DNA of 64,000 nucleotides from an uncultured Bacteroidota bacterium (GCA_902635965.1 CACPQA010000001.1:186001-250000); one strand, 5' to 3'; positions 28,864 through 39,581 are shown, counted from the stretch's first letter. Translations and numbers: made by a program. Notes: a model not told the origin generated them from the letters alone.

Positions 28864-30810
28864 TTGATTTCAAAAACTTCAATTAACAACATTTACGAGG
28901 CTGCTAGAGTAGAGGAGGTAATTAGTGACTTTATAAATTTGAAAAAGGCTGGTAGCAATTTTAAAGGGCTAAGTCCATTTTCACAAGAAAAAACACCAAG
29001 TTTTATGGTATCTCCTGCCAAGCAAATTTGGAAAGATTTTAGCAGTGGGAAAGGTGGTAACGCAGTCGCTTTTTTGATGGAACATGAGGGATTCTCTTAT
29101 CCTGAAGCACTAAGATACTTGGGTAAAAAATATAATATTGAAATTGAGGAGTTTACAAATACTCCAGAGGAGCAAATAAAATTTGATTTAAGAGAGAGTA
29201 TTTATATAGTTTTAAATTTTTCTTATGAATTTTACAATAATAATTTAACAAAAACAGATAAAGGAAAATCAGTAGGAATTTCTTATTTAAATAGTCGCGG
29301 TTTTAATGAAGAATCAATAAAAAAATTTGGTCTAGGAATATCATTTAACGACAGAAAGGGTTTTACTGACCAAGCACTAAAAAAAGGATTTAAAACAACA
29401 AATCTTGAGAAAAGCGGTTTAATTATAAAAAAGGATGATGAGTGTTTTGACCGTTTCAAAAACAGAATAATGTTCCCGATTAAAAGTATATCAGGTAGGG
29501 TTCTTGGATATGGAGCTAGAATTATTTCAAATTCAAGTAACGTGGCTAAATATATAAATTCCCCTGAGACTGAAGTATACCAAAAAAGTAAAATTTTGTA
29601 TGGTTTGTTTGAATCAAAATCATTTATAATTAAAGAGGATAATTGTTATTTAGTAGAGGGTTATACAGATGTAATTCAGTTGCACCAAAAAGGAATTAAA
29701 AATGTAGTTTCATCTTCTGGTACTGCTCTTAGTTCTGACCAAATAATGCTTGTAAAAAGGCTAACTGAAAACATCACTATAATTTTTGATAGGGATCAAG
29801 CAGGAATAACTGCCGCCATAAAAGGTGTAGACTTAATATTAGATCATGGAATGAATGTAAGAGTTTGTCAACTTCAAGAAGGTGAAGATCCTGACTCTTT
29901 AGCAAGAAATAATTCCTCAGATTTTATTAAAAGCTATATAAAAAGTAATAGTCTTGATTTTATAAATTTTAAAGCATCTCTTTTAGCAATAGAGTATGAA
30001 AATGAACCCATAAGAAAAGCAGAAGTAATAAATAACATTGTAAAAAGCATAAGTCTTGTTAAGAACATAATTAAAAGGGAACTCTATGTCCAAACCTGTT
30101 CAAAAATAATGAAAATCTCTGAAGACTCAATTTTCAAAACTTTATTTCAAATTGAAAAAAGTAAGGAAAATAATTTTCGAAATCAAAATTCCAAATCCTT
30201 TGAAATCGTCAAAAACAAAAGATTTGAGCCTGATTCAATAGATGAGTTGTACGAATTAGAAAAAAAGATAATATCAATTTTAATTCTTTACGGGCAAAAA
30301 ACTGAGACCTTCAACGAATCGATTTTATTTTTTTCTGAAGAACATGACGAATTAATTGAAAAAAACAAACAACTAAAATCAAAGGTGTATGAAAAAATCT
30401 TCTTGGATCTTCAGCAGGATGAAATAGAGTTAGCAAATAAAGAGTTTAAAGATTTGTTTCATATACTAATGACAGAATATCAAGTGAGTGGAAAAATTTC
30501 AATAGAAAAAATTATCCCAACTTTATCTAAGGAATTAAGTGAAATAGTAAGCTCTATTATACTTCAAGAAGAAAAACACCTTTTACATAAGTGGGATAAA
30601 AAGAGCATATATGTAAAACTACCATCTGAAAACGTTAGTGTAATGGTTACAGAAACTATTTTAAGTTTGAGAAAATTATTAGTCAGTAAAAAAATCGAAT
30701 CTCTTCAAGAAAATATTAAATCGAAGGATAACAAAAGCATCCTTGAAGATGTAATGGGATATTACCAACTAAGGAAAATTGTCTCATCAAAACTTAATAG
30801 AGTTCTTTAA
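28864..30810 (+). CDS. dnaG: DNA primase
   Basis: N-terminal domain (VEEVISDFINLKKAGSNFKGLSPF), Toprim (LVEGYTDVIQLHQKGIKNVVSSSGTAL, IIFDRDQAG, EGEDPDSLA). Start revised to TTG 28864 (MISKTSINNIYEAARVEEV). Zinc ligands absent (see finding). Confidence 0.95.
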   Translation: MISKTSINNIYEAARVEEVISDFINLKKAGSNFKGLSPFSQEKTPSFMVSPAKQIWKDFSSGKGGNAVAFLMEHEGFSYPEALRYLGKKYNIEIEEFTNTPEEQIKFDLRESIYIVLNFSYEFYNNNLTKTDKGKSVGISYLNSRGFNEESIKKFGLGISFNDRKGFTDQALKKGFKTTNLEKSGLIIKKDDECFDRFKNRIMFPIKSISGRVLGYGARIISNSSNVAKYINSPETEVYQKSKILYGLFESKSFIIKEDNCYLVEGYTDVIQLHQKGIKNVVSSSGTALSSDQIMLVKRLTENITIIFDRDQAGITAAIKGVDLILDHGMNVRVCQLQEGEDPDSLARNNSSDFIKSYIKSNSLDFINFKASLLAIEYENEPIRKAEVINNIVKSISLVKNIIKRELYVQTCSKIMKISEDSIFKTLFQIEKSKENNFRNQNSKSFEIVKNKRFEPDSIDELYELEKKIISILILYGQKTETFNESILFFSEEHDELIEKNKQLKSKVYEKIFLDLQQDEIELANKEFKDLFHILMTEYQVSGKISIEKIIPTLSKELSEIVSSIILQEEKHLLHKWDKKSIYVKLPSENVSVMVTETILSLRKLLVSKKIESLQENIKSKDNKSILEDVMGYYQLRKIVSSKLNRVL

Positions 30811-31590
30811 GTATTTTGGAACTTTACAAACCGGTATTGGATCCATTTTGTGCTTATTTTTTCTATTCAAAATTTTATAAAGTTGTAAAACCTCTTTTTG
30901 TCTGGTTGTAAATTTTTGATTTGAGTTTTCCCCAAAGTTTTTCATTACATACTCAATTTCATCATAAGAAGCACCTATTTGATCTTCATCGGTTCTGTCA
31001 TCATCCCATAACCCGTCTGTAGGCTTTGAATTTTGAATATCTTCAATAATATTTAAATATTTTGCTAAAACAAAAACCTCTGATTTCATCAAATCAGCTA
31101 TAGGGCTTAAATCTACTCCACCGTCACCATATTTAGTATAAAAACCTATGCCGAAATCTTCAACTTTATTTCCTGTGCCTGCAACCAAATAATTATTTAT
31201 TGCTGAAAAATAATACAATGTTGTCATTCTTAATCTAGCTCTTGAATTTGCCAAAGCAAGTTTTTCTTTATTTATGTCTTTTGAATTAGGTAAGGTTAAA
31301 CAGAACTCATCGAATAGTTTATTAAGAGATAAAAAATGATAAGATACATTATTATATTTTTTTTCTAACCAATGAATATGTTTTCTCGCTTTAGAAACTT
31401 GAGACTTGTTTTGATAGATACCCATTTCTAGGCACAAGGTCGGATACCCTGTCCTAGCACAAATTGTTGAAGTTACAGCTGAATCTATGCCACCTGAAAC
31501 ACCAACGACAAAGCCGTCCATTTGTGATTTCTTAATATATTTAATCAACCAATTTTCAATATAATGAGATAATTTTTGAATGCTTTTCAT
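30787..31590 (-). CDS. nadE: NAD(+) synthase (NH3-dependent type)
   Basis: GVSGGIDSAVTSTICA, AGTGNKVEDFGIGFYTKYGDGGVDLSPIADLMKSEV, PTDGLWDDDRTDEDQIG. Confidence 0.95.
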   Translation of the reverse strand: MKSIQKLSHYIENWLIKYIKKSQMDGFVVGVSGGIDSAVTSTICARTGYPTLCLEMGIYQNKSQVSKARKHIHWLEKKYNNVSYHFLSLNKLFDEFCLTLPNSKDINKEKLALANSRARLRMTTLYYFSAINNYLVAGTGNKVEDFGIGFYTKYGDGGVDLSPIADLMKSEVFVLAKYLNIIEDIQNSKPTDGLWDDDRTDEDQIGASYDEIEYVMKNFGENSNQKFTTRQKEVLQLYKILNRKNKHKMDPIPVCKVPKYLKNSIKF

Positions 31591-31623
31591 TAAATTCTTT
31601 TTTAATATACCTTTATAAAGAAA

Positions 31624-32616
31624 ATGACAAAGAATATTTTAAACCAATTTAAGTTATTAATATTTCTTATGTTGGATATATTTTGTCTTATATTCATTTT
31701 TTCAGGATGCACAAATACTAGTAAAATTGATCCAGAAATAGAAAAAATTCAACTAGAAATTAATTTTGACAGATTTGATTTAAAGTTTGCATCTATACAT
31801 GATAATGAGTTTTCAAATTTTAAAAAAAAATATAATTATTTATTTCCAAGTAAATTCCCAGACAGCGTATGGTTGAACAGAAAAAATGACACTATTCAGT
31901 CTATGCTTCAAAATGAAGTAAATAAAGTTTTTCCAAATTTGGACAAATTCGAAAAAGAGGCAGAGAGTATATATAAGCATCTGATATATAATTTTCCTTC
32001 AATCAAAATTCCTAAGTTTTTGACTTTAATAAATAATGTTGATTATCAAAGTAAATTAATTTTCGCAGACTCAATTATATTAATTTCTTTAGACACATTC
32101 TTGGGTTCAACAAATAAAATATACGACGGAATTCCAGATTATATCAAAAATGATATGGACAAATCTAGATTTGGCTCTATTTTAGTTGACAAAATTGCGA
32201 GCTCAATTGTTCACCCTCCTAAAAATAGATTTTTTTTAGACAGGATCATTTATAAAGGTAAAATTCTTCTATTGAAAGACTTTATAATCCCATTATCAAA
32301 CGATGGGGTGAAAATTGGGTATTCGGAGAAACAATTAAACTGGGCAATGGATAATGAAGAATATATATGGAAATATTTTATAAGAAATGAATTACTTTTT
32401 AAAACTGATGATAATTTAATCGACAGATTTATAAGTCCTGCACCATTTTCAAAATTTTATTTAGAAATTGATAACGAAAGTCCAGGAAAAATTGGTCAGT
32501 GGATTGGGTGGCAAATTTTAAGGTCATTTAGAAAAAAAAATCCATCCCTAAGTATCACAGAAATCCTGAAACTATCTTCTGAAGAATTGTTCAAAGAAGC
32601 TAACTATAAACCTTAA
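31624..32616 (+). CDS. gldB: Gliding motility lipoprotein GldB
   Basis: Lipobox FIFSGC; FDRFDLKFASI, PPKNRFFLDRIIYKGKILLLKD; position nadE-gldB-gldC. Confidence 0.88.
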   Translation: MTKNILNQFKLLIFLMLDIFCLIFIFSGCTNTSKIDPEIEKIQLEINFDRFDLKFASIHDNEFSNFKKKYNYLFPSKFPDSVWLNRKNDTIQSMLQNEVNKVFPNLDKFEKEAESIYKHLIYNFPSIKIPKFLTLINNVDYQSKLIFADSIILISLDTFLGSTNKIYDGIPDYIKNDMDKSRFGSILVDKIASSIVHPPKNRFFLDRIIYKGKILLLKDFIIPLSNDGVKIGYSEKQLNWAMDNEEYIWKYFIRNELLFKTDDNLIDRFISPAPFSKFYLEIDNESPGKIGQWIGWQILRSFRKKNPSLSITEILKLSSEELFKEANYKP

Positions 32617-32619
32617 TTA

Positions 32620-32973
32620 ATGATAAAAAAAAAGGAAGCAAAAATAAGTATTAAAGTCGAATTAGATGAAAACAAAATACCAGAAAGTTTAATTTGGTCT
32701 GCTCCTGATGGGGGTGTAAAAAATAAAATTTCTAGAGCAATTTTCTTGTCGATTTGGGATCATCAAAATAAAGAATCTTTATCGATAGATTTATGGACAA
32801 AGAAAATGCCTGTAGATGAAATGAACGAATTTTTCTATCAGTCGTTGTTAACTATGGGAGAAGCATTTTACAGAGCTACTGAAAATGTCAAAGTAAATGA
32901 TGCTTTGAGAAAGTTTTCTGAATCTATAGAAAAAGATTTGGGTATAAACAAAAGCAGTAAAAAAAGATCATAA
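32620..32973 (+). CDS. gldC: Gliding motility protein GldC
   Basis: ISIKVELDENKIPESLIWSAPDGG...SLSIDLWTKKMPVDEMNEFFYQSLLTMGEAFYRAT; directly downstream of gldB. Confidence 0.9.
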   Translation: MIKKKEAKISIKVELDENKIPESLIWSAPDGGVKNKISRAIFLSIWDHQNKESLSIDLWTKKMPVDEMNEFFYQSLLTMGEAFYRATENVKVNDALRKFSESIEKDLGINKSSKKRS

Positions 32974-33555
32974 ATTATTGTGATCATTTATATGAGTTAA
33001 AATCTCTTTAATACCTACTTTTTTTTTGGAAGAAGTGATAAAATATTTTGGAGTTTCGTTAAATTTTTTTTTAATTTTCGTGATGTAATTTTGAGCTTGA
33101 ACTTCTTCATTTTTTAATTTATCGCATTTCGAAAAAATTAGTGTAAACCTTTTCCCATGACTAATAAGCCATGAAATAAAAGTTAAATCTATTTCAAGTG
33201 GATCATGTCTAATATCTATTATTAAAAAAATCAATCTAATTTGTTTCCTATATAAAAAGTAGTCTTCAATGATTATATCAATATTTTTTTTTAAAGTCTT
33301 GGAAACATTTGCATAGCCGTAACCGGGTAAATCTGTTAGGTACCAACTATTATTAATCTTAAAATGATTTATAAGTTTAGTTTTCCCTGGTTTTCTTGAT
33401 GTTTTTGCTATATTTTTTTTTTGACAAATAGAATTAATCAATGAAGATTTTCCAACATTAGATCGCCCAATAAATGGATACTCTGGAATAAACTCAAACG
33501 GACAACTTTTTACATTTGGGCTACTTGAAATGAACTCAGATTTAAAAACATCCAT
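32968..33555 (-). CDS. engB: Ribosome biogenesis GTP-binding protein YihA/YsxC/EngB
   Basis: FIGRSNVGKSSLINSI, SRKPGKTKLINHF, LTDLPGYGYA, FSKCDKL. Confidence 0.95.
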   Translation of the reverse strand: MDVFKSEFISSSPNVKSCPFEFIPEYPFIGRSNVGKSSLINSICQKKNIAKTSRKPGKTKLINHFKINNSWYLTDLPGYGYANVSKTLKKNIDIIIEDYFLYRKQIRLIFLIIDIRHDPLEIDLTFISWLISHGKRFTLIFSKCDKLKNEEVQAQNYITKIKKKFNETPKYFITSSKKKVGIKEILTHINDHNNL

Positions 33556-34305
33556 TTAAAGTTTATCGTTTTTTTGATGAAGCCAATTAAACAAAATTCT
33601 GTTAAATACATTTGGATATTCCATCATTGGAGCATGACCACATTTTTTTATCCATTTAAGTTCTGAGTTAGGAAGTAAAGATTCAAACTCCCTAGCTACT
33701 TCTGGGGGAGTAACTAAATCGTTTTCTCCCCAAATTAGAAGTGTGGGAGTTTTAATATTTGGAAGTTCACCGGACATATTGTGTCTAATAGCACTTTTTG
33801 CTATAGCAAGAGTTCTTACAAGTTTATCTCTGTTATTAACGGTCTCAAAAACTTCATCTACAATTTCCTTAGTTGCAACCTCTGGGTTAAAAAAAACTTC
33901 TTCTGTTTTTCTTTTGATGTAATTATAATTTTCCCTTTTGGGATAACTTTCACCCATTGAATTCTCATATAGTCCAGAACTACCTGTTAAAATTAATGAT
34001 TTCACAGAATTTGGATTTTTATTAGAATAAATAAGCCCTATATGCCCCCCCAGAGAATTGCCTAGTAAAATGACCTTACTAAGGTTTTTATACTTGATGA
34101 ATTCTTCTAGAAAATCTGAAAAAGCAGTCACAGTTGTTTCTTTAAGGGGTAGACTATAAATTGGTAATTCAGGAATAATTACTTTGTAATTTTTGAGTGA
34201 AAAAAAATTTATCACATCTTTAAAATTACTTAATCCACCCATTAAGCCGTGCAAAAGTATAATTGCCTCCCCTTCTCCTTTTTCTATGTAATTATATTTT
34301 TTCAA
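33556..34305 (-). CDS. Alpha/beta hydrolase, TTG start
   Basis: ILLHGLMGGLSNF, nucleophile elbow LLGNSLGGHIGL, WGENDLVTPPEVA, CGHAPMMEYP. Confidence 0.9.
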   Translation of the reverse strand: MKKYNYIEKGEGEAIILLHGLMGGLSNFKDVINFFSLKNYKVIIPELPIYSLPLKETTVTAFSDFLEEFIKYKNLSKVILLGNSLGGHIGLIYSNKNPNSVKSLILTGSSGLYENSMGESYPKRENYNYIKRKTEEVFFNPEVATKEIVDEVFETVNNRDKLVRTLAIAKSAIRHNMSGELPNIKTPTLLIWGENDLVTPPEVAREFESLLPNSELKWIKKCGHAPMMEYPNVFNRILFNWLHQKNDKL

Positions 34306-34396
34306 TTATCAATCGGTTATATATTTTGACCCATTCAAATATAACCAATTCAATGCATTCATTCTATTTTATTTTTAAAGTTTAAATTTTCATATG

Positions 34397-34442
34397 GTGG
34401 TAAAAGTTATTAACATTGTGGTAATAAGTGGCTAAATGTGGT
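34397..34442 (+). promoter_or_regulatory. Putative MraZ-binding box upstream of mraZ
   Basis: GTGG cores at 34397, 34418, 34428 and 34438 (spacings 21, 10, 10 bp), about 40 bp before mraZ. Confidence 0.75.
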
Positions 34443-34477
34443 AAATATCTTATATATTTATATAAAGATTTTCAAAA

Positions 34478-34933
34478 TTGGACCATTTTATAGGTACTTA
34501 CGAGTGTAGAATAGATGTTAAAGGGAGAATTTTAATTCCTTCAGCCATAAAAAAACAGATATCTATATCAACTAAAGATGGTTTTGTTATAAAAAGAGGC
34601 TTGTTTAATAATTGTATTGAATTGTATCCTTTTGATCAGTGGATTTTCGTAATGAATAAAATTGATCAACTAAATCGTTTTAATAAAAAAAATATTGACT
34701 TTATTCGTCGATTTAATGCCGGAGTTAAAAAAATAGAGATAGATTCAAACGGAAGGCTTTTAATTCCTAAAGATTTAATAAAACATGCAAAAATTAAAAA
34801 AGATATAGTTGTTAGTGCAGCTGTAAATATTCTTGAAATCTGGGATAAAAATCTTTATGAAGAGATAATTGACGAAGCTAAAATTGATTTTAGTTCTTTG
34901 GCTGAAGAAGTAATGGGAGATGGAGATGAATAA
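34478..34933 (+). CDS. mraZ: Transcriptional regulator MraZ, TTG start
   Basis: FIGTYECRIDVKGRILIPSAIKKQI and DSNGRLLIPKDLIKHAKI: two AbrB-like repeats; start of dcw cluster. Confidence 0.95.
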   Translation: MDHFIGTYECRIDVKGRILIPSAIKKQISISTKDGFVIKRGLFNNCIELYPFDQWIFVMNKIDQLNRFNKKNIDFIRRFNAGVKKIEIDSNGRLLIPKDLIKHAKIKKDIVVSAAVNILEIWDKNLYEEIIDEAKIDFSSLAEEVMGDGDE

Positions 34934-35831
34934 CGTTATTTACCACACTCCAGTACTATTAAATAAATCTATATATGGACTTGTTACTGATCCACACGGA
35001 GTTTATGTTGATGCTACTTATGGGGGTGGAGGGCACTCAAAAGAGGTCCTCTACAGATTATCAAAAAAAGGAAAGCTATTTGCATTTGATCAAGATATTG
35101 ACTCAAAGAAAAATCTAATTAGTGACACAAGACTTTTTTTTATCAATTCTAATTTTAAGCATCTAAAAAAGTATCTAAACTATTATCACATTTTTAAGAT
35201 AAATGGAATAATAGCAGATTTTGGTGTTTCATCACATCAATTAGATACACCCTCTAGAGGTTTTTCTATAATGAAAGATGGACCATTGGATATGAGGATG
35301 AACAAGGCTTCAGATTTGACAGCTGAAATTGTTATTAATGATTATGAAGAAAAAAAACTTTATAAAATATTAAAAGAATATGGTCAAGTTCCTCAGGCAA
35401 GTGAAATTGTAAATAAAATTTCATCTCATAGAAAAAAAGTACCAATTAAATCAACAATAGACCTTGTAAAAGTTGTTGAAAATTCGATCAACAAATCTTC
35501 AAAGTACAAAGTTCTTGCCAAGATTTTCCAATCTATTCGAATAGAAGTTAATGACGAGTTGGAGGTAATTAAGCAGCTTCTTTTCCAAGCTTCGGAATTA
35601 CTGAAAATTAAAGGTAGAATTATCTGTATTTCGTACCACTCTTTAGAAGACAGACTGATAAAAAATTTCTTCAGAAGTGGTTCATTTGATAATGATGACA
35701 ATAGGGATTTTTATGGTAACGTCAAAAAGCCCTTTAAAAAAATTGGTGGTTTGATTATACCTGATTTAGATGAAATAAAAAAAAATAAAAGAGCAAGGAG
35801 TGCAAAAATGAGAATAGCAGAAAAAATATGA
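34920..35831 (+). CDS. rsmH: 16S rRNA (cytosine1402-N4)-methyltransferase
   Basis: HTPVLLNKSIYGL, YVDATYGGGGHS, GIIADFGVSSHQLD, RGFSIMKDGPLDMRM, ISYHSLEDRLIKNFF. Confidence 0.97.
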   Translation: MEMNNVIYHTPVLLNKSIYGLVTDPHGVYVDATYGGGGHSKEVLYRLSKKGKLFAFDQDIDSKKNLISDTRLFFINSNFKHLKKYLNYYHIFKINGIIADFGVSSHQLDTPSRGFSIMKDGPLDMRMNKASDLTAEIVINDYEEKKLYKILKEYGQVPQASEIVNKISSHRKKVPIKSTIDLVKVVENSINKSSKYKVLAKIFQSIRIEVNDELEVIKQLLFQASELLKIKGRIICISYHSLEDRLIKNFFRSGSFDNDDNRDFYGNVKKPFKKIGGLIIPDLDEIKKNKRARSAKMRIAEKI

Positions 35832-36136
35832 AAAAAATTTTATTCCTTCTAAATATTGATTTTTTGTTGAAAGAGGACTCAATGAAAAATTGGAGAATGA
35901 TTTTTTTTGTGTCAGTCCTTGCAATGATATCAATTGCAAGTGGACACAGTGCAGATAAAAAAATTTACCAGATTGCAAGTTTGAATAATGATTTGAAACG
36001 TGTGAAAAGCAAATTTGTCGAAAATAAATCTCAATTAATGTTTTTAAAATTGGAAACTAGAGTTTCAAAGAGGTTACTTAAAATTGGAATTGGTCCCTCC
36101 AAAGAACAACCTATAAGATTAAAATTGCATAAATAA
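35828..36136 (+). CDS. ftsL: FtsL-like cell division protein
   Basis: Small bitopic protein with one TM and coiled coil (IASGHSADKKIYQIASLNNDLKRVKSKF) between rsmH and ftsI. Confidence 0.8.
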   Translation: MKKILFLLNIDFLLKEDSMKNWRMIFFVSVLAMISIASGHSADKKIYQIASLNNDLKRVKSKFVENKSQLMFLKLETRVSKRLLKIGIGPSKEQPIRLKLHK

Positions 36137-38136
36137 TGAAACCAATCGAAAAAAAAATAATGTTTAGATACTATATATCTCTAACCTTTATTGTTTTTTT
36201 TGCGTTTGTTTTAATAGGCAAATTATTTTACATACAAATAATAGAAGGTGAATATTACAGAAAACTATCTGAAGATAATACAATCAAAAATTTTATTTTA
36301 GAACCCAGCAGGGGCAATATATATTCGGATGATAATAGTTTACTAGCAACGACTACACCGCGATATGAAATTAGATGGGATTCCAAAGTTCCATCAGATA
36401 TAAATTTCCTAAGCAACAAAAAAGATCTTTCGATAGGACTTTCCAAAATTTTAGGTAAAACACCAAAGTATTACTTAAATGTTTTAAACAAAGCTAGGCA
36501 TGAGGGGAATAGGTACCTATTGATATCTAGAAACTTAAGTTATTCTCAATACAAAAAAATTAAAGAACTACCCCTGTTTAATCTTTCTTCTCTAAAAGGT
36601 GGGCTGATCATTGAATCTAAAGAGGTGAGAGAAAACCCAATGGGTAAAATTTGTGAGAGAACAATTGGTTATGAAAAAAAAGATCCTTCTGGTCATTACA
36701 TTCGGGTTGGCTTGGAAGGTGCTTTCAGTCACTTCTTAAAAGGTCAAAGTGGACAGCGATTAAAACAAAAAATAGCGAATGGACAGTGGAAACCTATTAA
36801 CGACAATAACGAAAGAGAACCTACAGAGGGTTATGATATTTACTCAACCATCAATGTTAATATCCAAGATATAACACATCATGCACTATTGAGGCAGTTG
36901 GAAAAATACAAGGCTGACCACGGATGTGCCGTTGTAATGAAAACAAATACAGGAGAAATAAAATCCATTGTTAATCTTTCTAAAACTAAAAATGGTAAAT
37001 ATTATGAAAAATTCAATTACGCAGTAGCTGAGTCACAAGAACCAGGTTCAACATTCAAATTAATGTCAGTAATAGCAACATTAGAAAATGACAACACAAT
37101 AAGTAGAAGACTGATCGACACAAAAAATGGAGAAATCAGCTTTTATGAAAAATACAAAGTTCGTGATTCAAAAAAAGGAGGTTATGGAAAAATTACTCCT
37201 GCCAGAGCATTTGAAGTCTCTTCAAACACTGGTATTGTAAAAATGGTTTATGATAATTATAAAAATAACCCAAAAAAATTTGTTGATAGACTTTATAATA
37301 TGGGACTAAACAATGAGTTAGGCTTAAGTATTAAAGGAGAAGGTAAACCAATGATACCCTATCCAGATGATAAAAATTGGAGTGGTATTTCATTGCCATG
37401 GATGGCTTTTGGATATGGAATTAAATTGACACCCCTACAAATTCTTTCATTTTATAATGGTATTGCCAATGATGGAGAAATAGTCAAACCGCGCTTTATA
37501 TATAAAATTAAAAACCCCGGATCATCTTCCATTAAAGAATATGAAAAAGAAATCTTAAATCCATCCATTTGTTCAGACACTACACTCATCAGAGTTCAAA
37601 AAATGATGTTCAATGTTATAGATAAAAAATGGGGAACTGCAAATAAAATTAAAAGTAGTAAGTTAAAAATGGCTGGTAAGACAGGTACTTCTCAAATAGA
37701 CTACACTTTAGAGGAGACTCAGTATGTTTCAAGTTTTGTTGGTTATTTTCCGTATGAAAAACCAGAGTATTCATGTATTGTAGTTATAAATAGACCAGAC
37801 AAAAAGATCGGCTATTATGGTGGCGAAGTTGCAGCTCCAGTTTTCAAAGAAATAGCCGAAAAATTATTTTCAAGGACTCCCAGAAATTTGATTGTTAATT
37901 CTTACGACTACAACCACAAACCTTTGAATAATCATAAACAGATCATGCTGAACATTAAAACTAAAAAATCTGTTATTCCTAACTTAGTTGGTATGCCAGC
38001 AATGGATGCTGTAGTTATATTAGAACAAATGGGTTTAAAGTTTGTTCTTAAAGGTGAAGGGAAAGTCATTAATCAATCAATTAAATCAGGATCTAAAGTA
38101 GACTATAGCCAAAGAATTATTCTTTATCTCTCATGA
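36136..38136 (+). CDS. ftsI: Penicillin-binding protein FtsI (PBP3) with C-terminal PASTA domain
   Basis: ESQEPGSTFKLMSVIA (SxxK), SSNTG, KTGTSQ; PASTA-like tail KKSVIPNLVGMPAMDAVVILEQMGL. Confidence 0.95.
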   Translation: MKPIEKKIMFRYYISLTFIVFFAFVLIGKLFYIQIIEGEYYRKLSEDNTIKNFILEPSRGNIYSDDNSLLATTTPRYEIRWDSKVPSDINFLSNKKDLSIGLSKILGKTPKYYLNVLNKARHEGNRYLLISRNLSYSQYKKIKELPLFNLSSLKGGLIIESKEVRENPMGKICERTIGYEKKDPSGHYIRVGLEGAFSHFLKGQSGQRLKQKIANGQWKPINDNNEREPTEGYDIYSTINVNIQDITHHALLRQLEKYKADHGCAVVMKTNTGEIKSIVNLSKTKNGKYYEKFNYAVAESQEPGSTFKLMSVIATLENDNTISRRLIDTKNGEISFYEKYKVRDSKKGGYGKITPARAFEVSSNTGIVKMVYDNYKNNPKKFVDRLYNMGLNNELGLSIKGEGKPMIPYPDDKNWSGISLPWMAFGYGIKLTPLQILSFYNGIANDGEIVKPRFIYKIKNPGSSSIKEYEKEILNPSICSDTTLIRVQKMMFNVIDKKWGTANKIKSSKLKMAGKTGTSQIDYTLEETQYVSSFVGYFPYEKPEYSCIVVINRPDKKIGYYGGEVAAPVFKEIAEKLFSRTPRNLIVNSYDYNHKPLNNHKQIMLNIKTKKSVIPNLVGMPAMDAVVILEQMGLKFVLKGEGKVINQSIKSGSKVDYSQRIILYLS

Positions 38137-39581
38137 AAATTTTAAAAGACATAATCTACGGCGTTGATTTGGATTCTATTAAAGGAGATACAGGTGTAAT
38201 AATTAAATCGATTGAATTTGACTCTAGAAAAGTTGTTGAGGGTTCACTGTTTGTTGCTATCAAAGGTTTGAACTCCGATGGCCATAATTTTATTGATAAT
38301 GCAATTAAAAATGGAGCATCTGCTGTAATATATAATGACTATTTTTTAAATGAAGAAAAAATCACTTTTATTAAAACCACAAATACTAGGAAATCACTAG
38401 CTATAGTTGCATCGAACTTTTATGATAATCCATCAAAAAAAATAAAGTTAGTTGGAATTACTGGTACTAATGGTAAAACAACAGTTGCTACTACTCTTTT
38501 CAATTTATTCAATGAAGCAGGACTAAAATCAGGACTAATTTCAACCATTAATATACAATATGCTGGTGTTGAAATTAAAAATCATCATACTACTCCAGAC
38601 CCAAAAAAAATAAATGAAATACTCAATAAAATGTCACAAAAAGAAATTGAGTTTTGTTTTATGGAAGTTTCTTCTCATGGGATAGATCAAGATAGAATTA
38701 ATGGATTAAAATTCTATTGTGGTGTTTTTACAAATATTACCAGGGACCACCTGGACTATCACAAATCCTTCGCTTCTTATAGGGATATTAAAAAGAGGTT
38801 TTTTGATAATCTAGAATCTGACTCCTATGCGATTATAAATTCAGATGATAAAAATTCAAAATTCATGGTTCAAAATTGTTCATCAAAAGTCAAAACTTTT
38901 GGAATTAAAAACATTGCAGATAATATGGCAAAAGTTTTAGAAATTGATTTTTCTGGGATGCTTTTAAAAATTAATGATAAAGAATTCTGGACACCACTGA
39001 TAGGTAAATTTAATGCTTCTAACATTCTAGCAGTTTTTTCTGTAGCCTGTATAGCTGGAATTAAGTCAATTGAAATTTTAAGAATTTTGAGTCAAACCAA
39101 GGTAATTAATGGAAGGTTCGAAATTTATAAAACACCAAATAACGCTTTTGTAATAATTGATTATGCTCACACGCCAAATAGTTTAGAAAATGTCATTGAC
39201 ACTATAAGCCAGATAAGAACAAAAAACGAATTATTCACAACCATAATAGGATGTGGAGGTAACAGAGACGTGGGCAAAAGATCCAAAATGGGCGAAATCG
39301 TTTTGAATGGATGTGATAGAGTTATTTTCACATCAGATAATCCGAGGTTTGAAAAACCTGAAAAGATAATTAATGACATGTTGTTGGATATAGATCCCAA
39401 TAACATGAGAAAAATTTCAAAAATAATCAATAGAAGGAAAGCAATTGAAAGTGGTTGTTCAAAACTAAATTCTGGTGATATTCTCTTGGTTGTTGGTAAG
39501 GGACATGAAACATATCAAGAAATAAAGGGAGAGAAGATTCCGTTTAGCGATTTAAAAGTAGTCAAGGAATCATTTAGATAA
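38133..39581 (+). CDS. murE: UDP-N-acetylmuramoyl-tripeptide synthetase MurE
   Basis: [64 protein letters not shown]. Confidence 0.96.
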   Translation: MKILKDIIYGVDLDSIKGDTGVIIKSIEFDSRKVVEGSLFVAIKGLNSDGHNFIDNAIKNGASAVIYNDYFLNEEKITFIKTTNTRKSLAIVASNFYDNPSKKIKLVGITGTNGKTTVATTLFNLFNEAGLKSGLISTINIQYAGVEIKNHHTTPDPKKINEILNKMSQKEIEFCFMEVSSHGIDQDRINGLKFYCGVFTNITRDHLDYHKSFASYRDIKKRFFDNLESDSYAIINSDDKNSKFMVQNCSSKVKTFGIKNIADNMAKVLEIDFSGMLLKINDKEFWTPLIGKFNASNILAVFSVACIAGIKSIEILRILSQTKVINGRFEIYKTPNNAFVIIDYAHTPNSLENVIDTISQIRTKNELFTTIIGCGGNRDVGKRSKMGEIVLNGCDRVIFTSDNPRFEKPEKIINDMLLDIDPNNMRKISKIINRRKAIESGCSKLNSGDILLVVGKGHETYQEIKGEKIPFSDLKVVKESFR

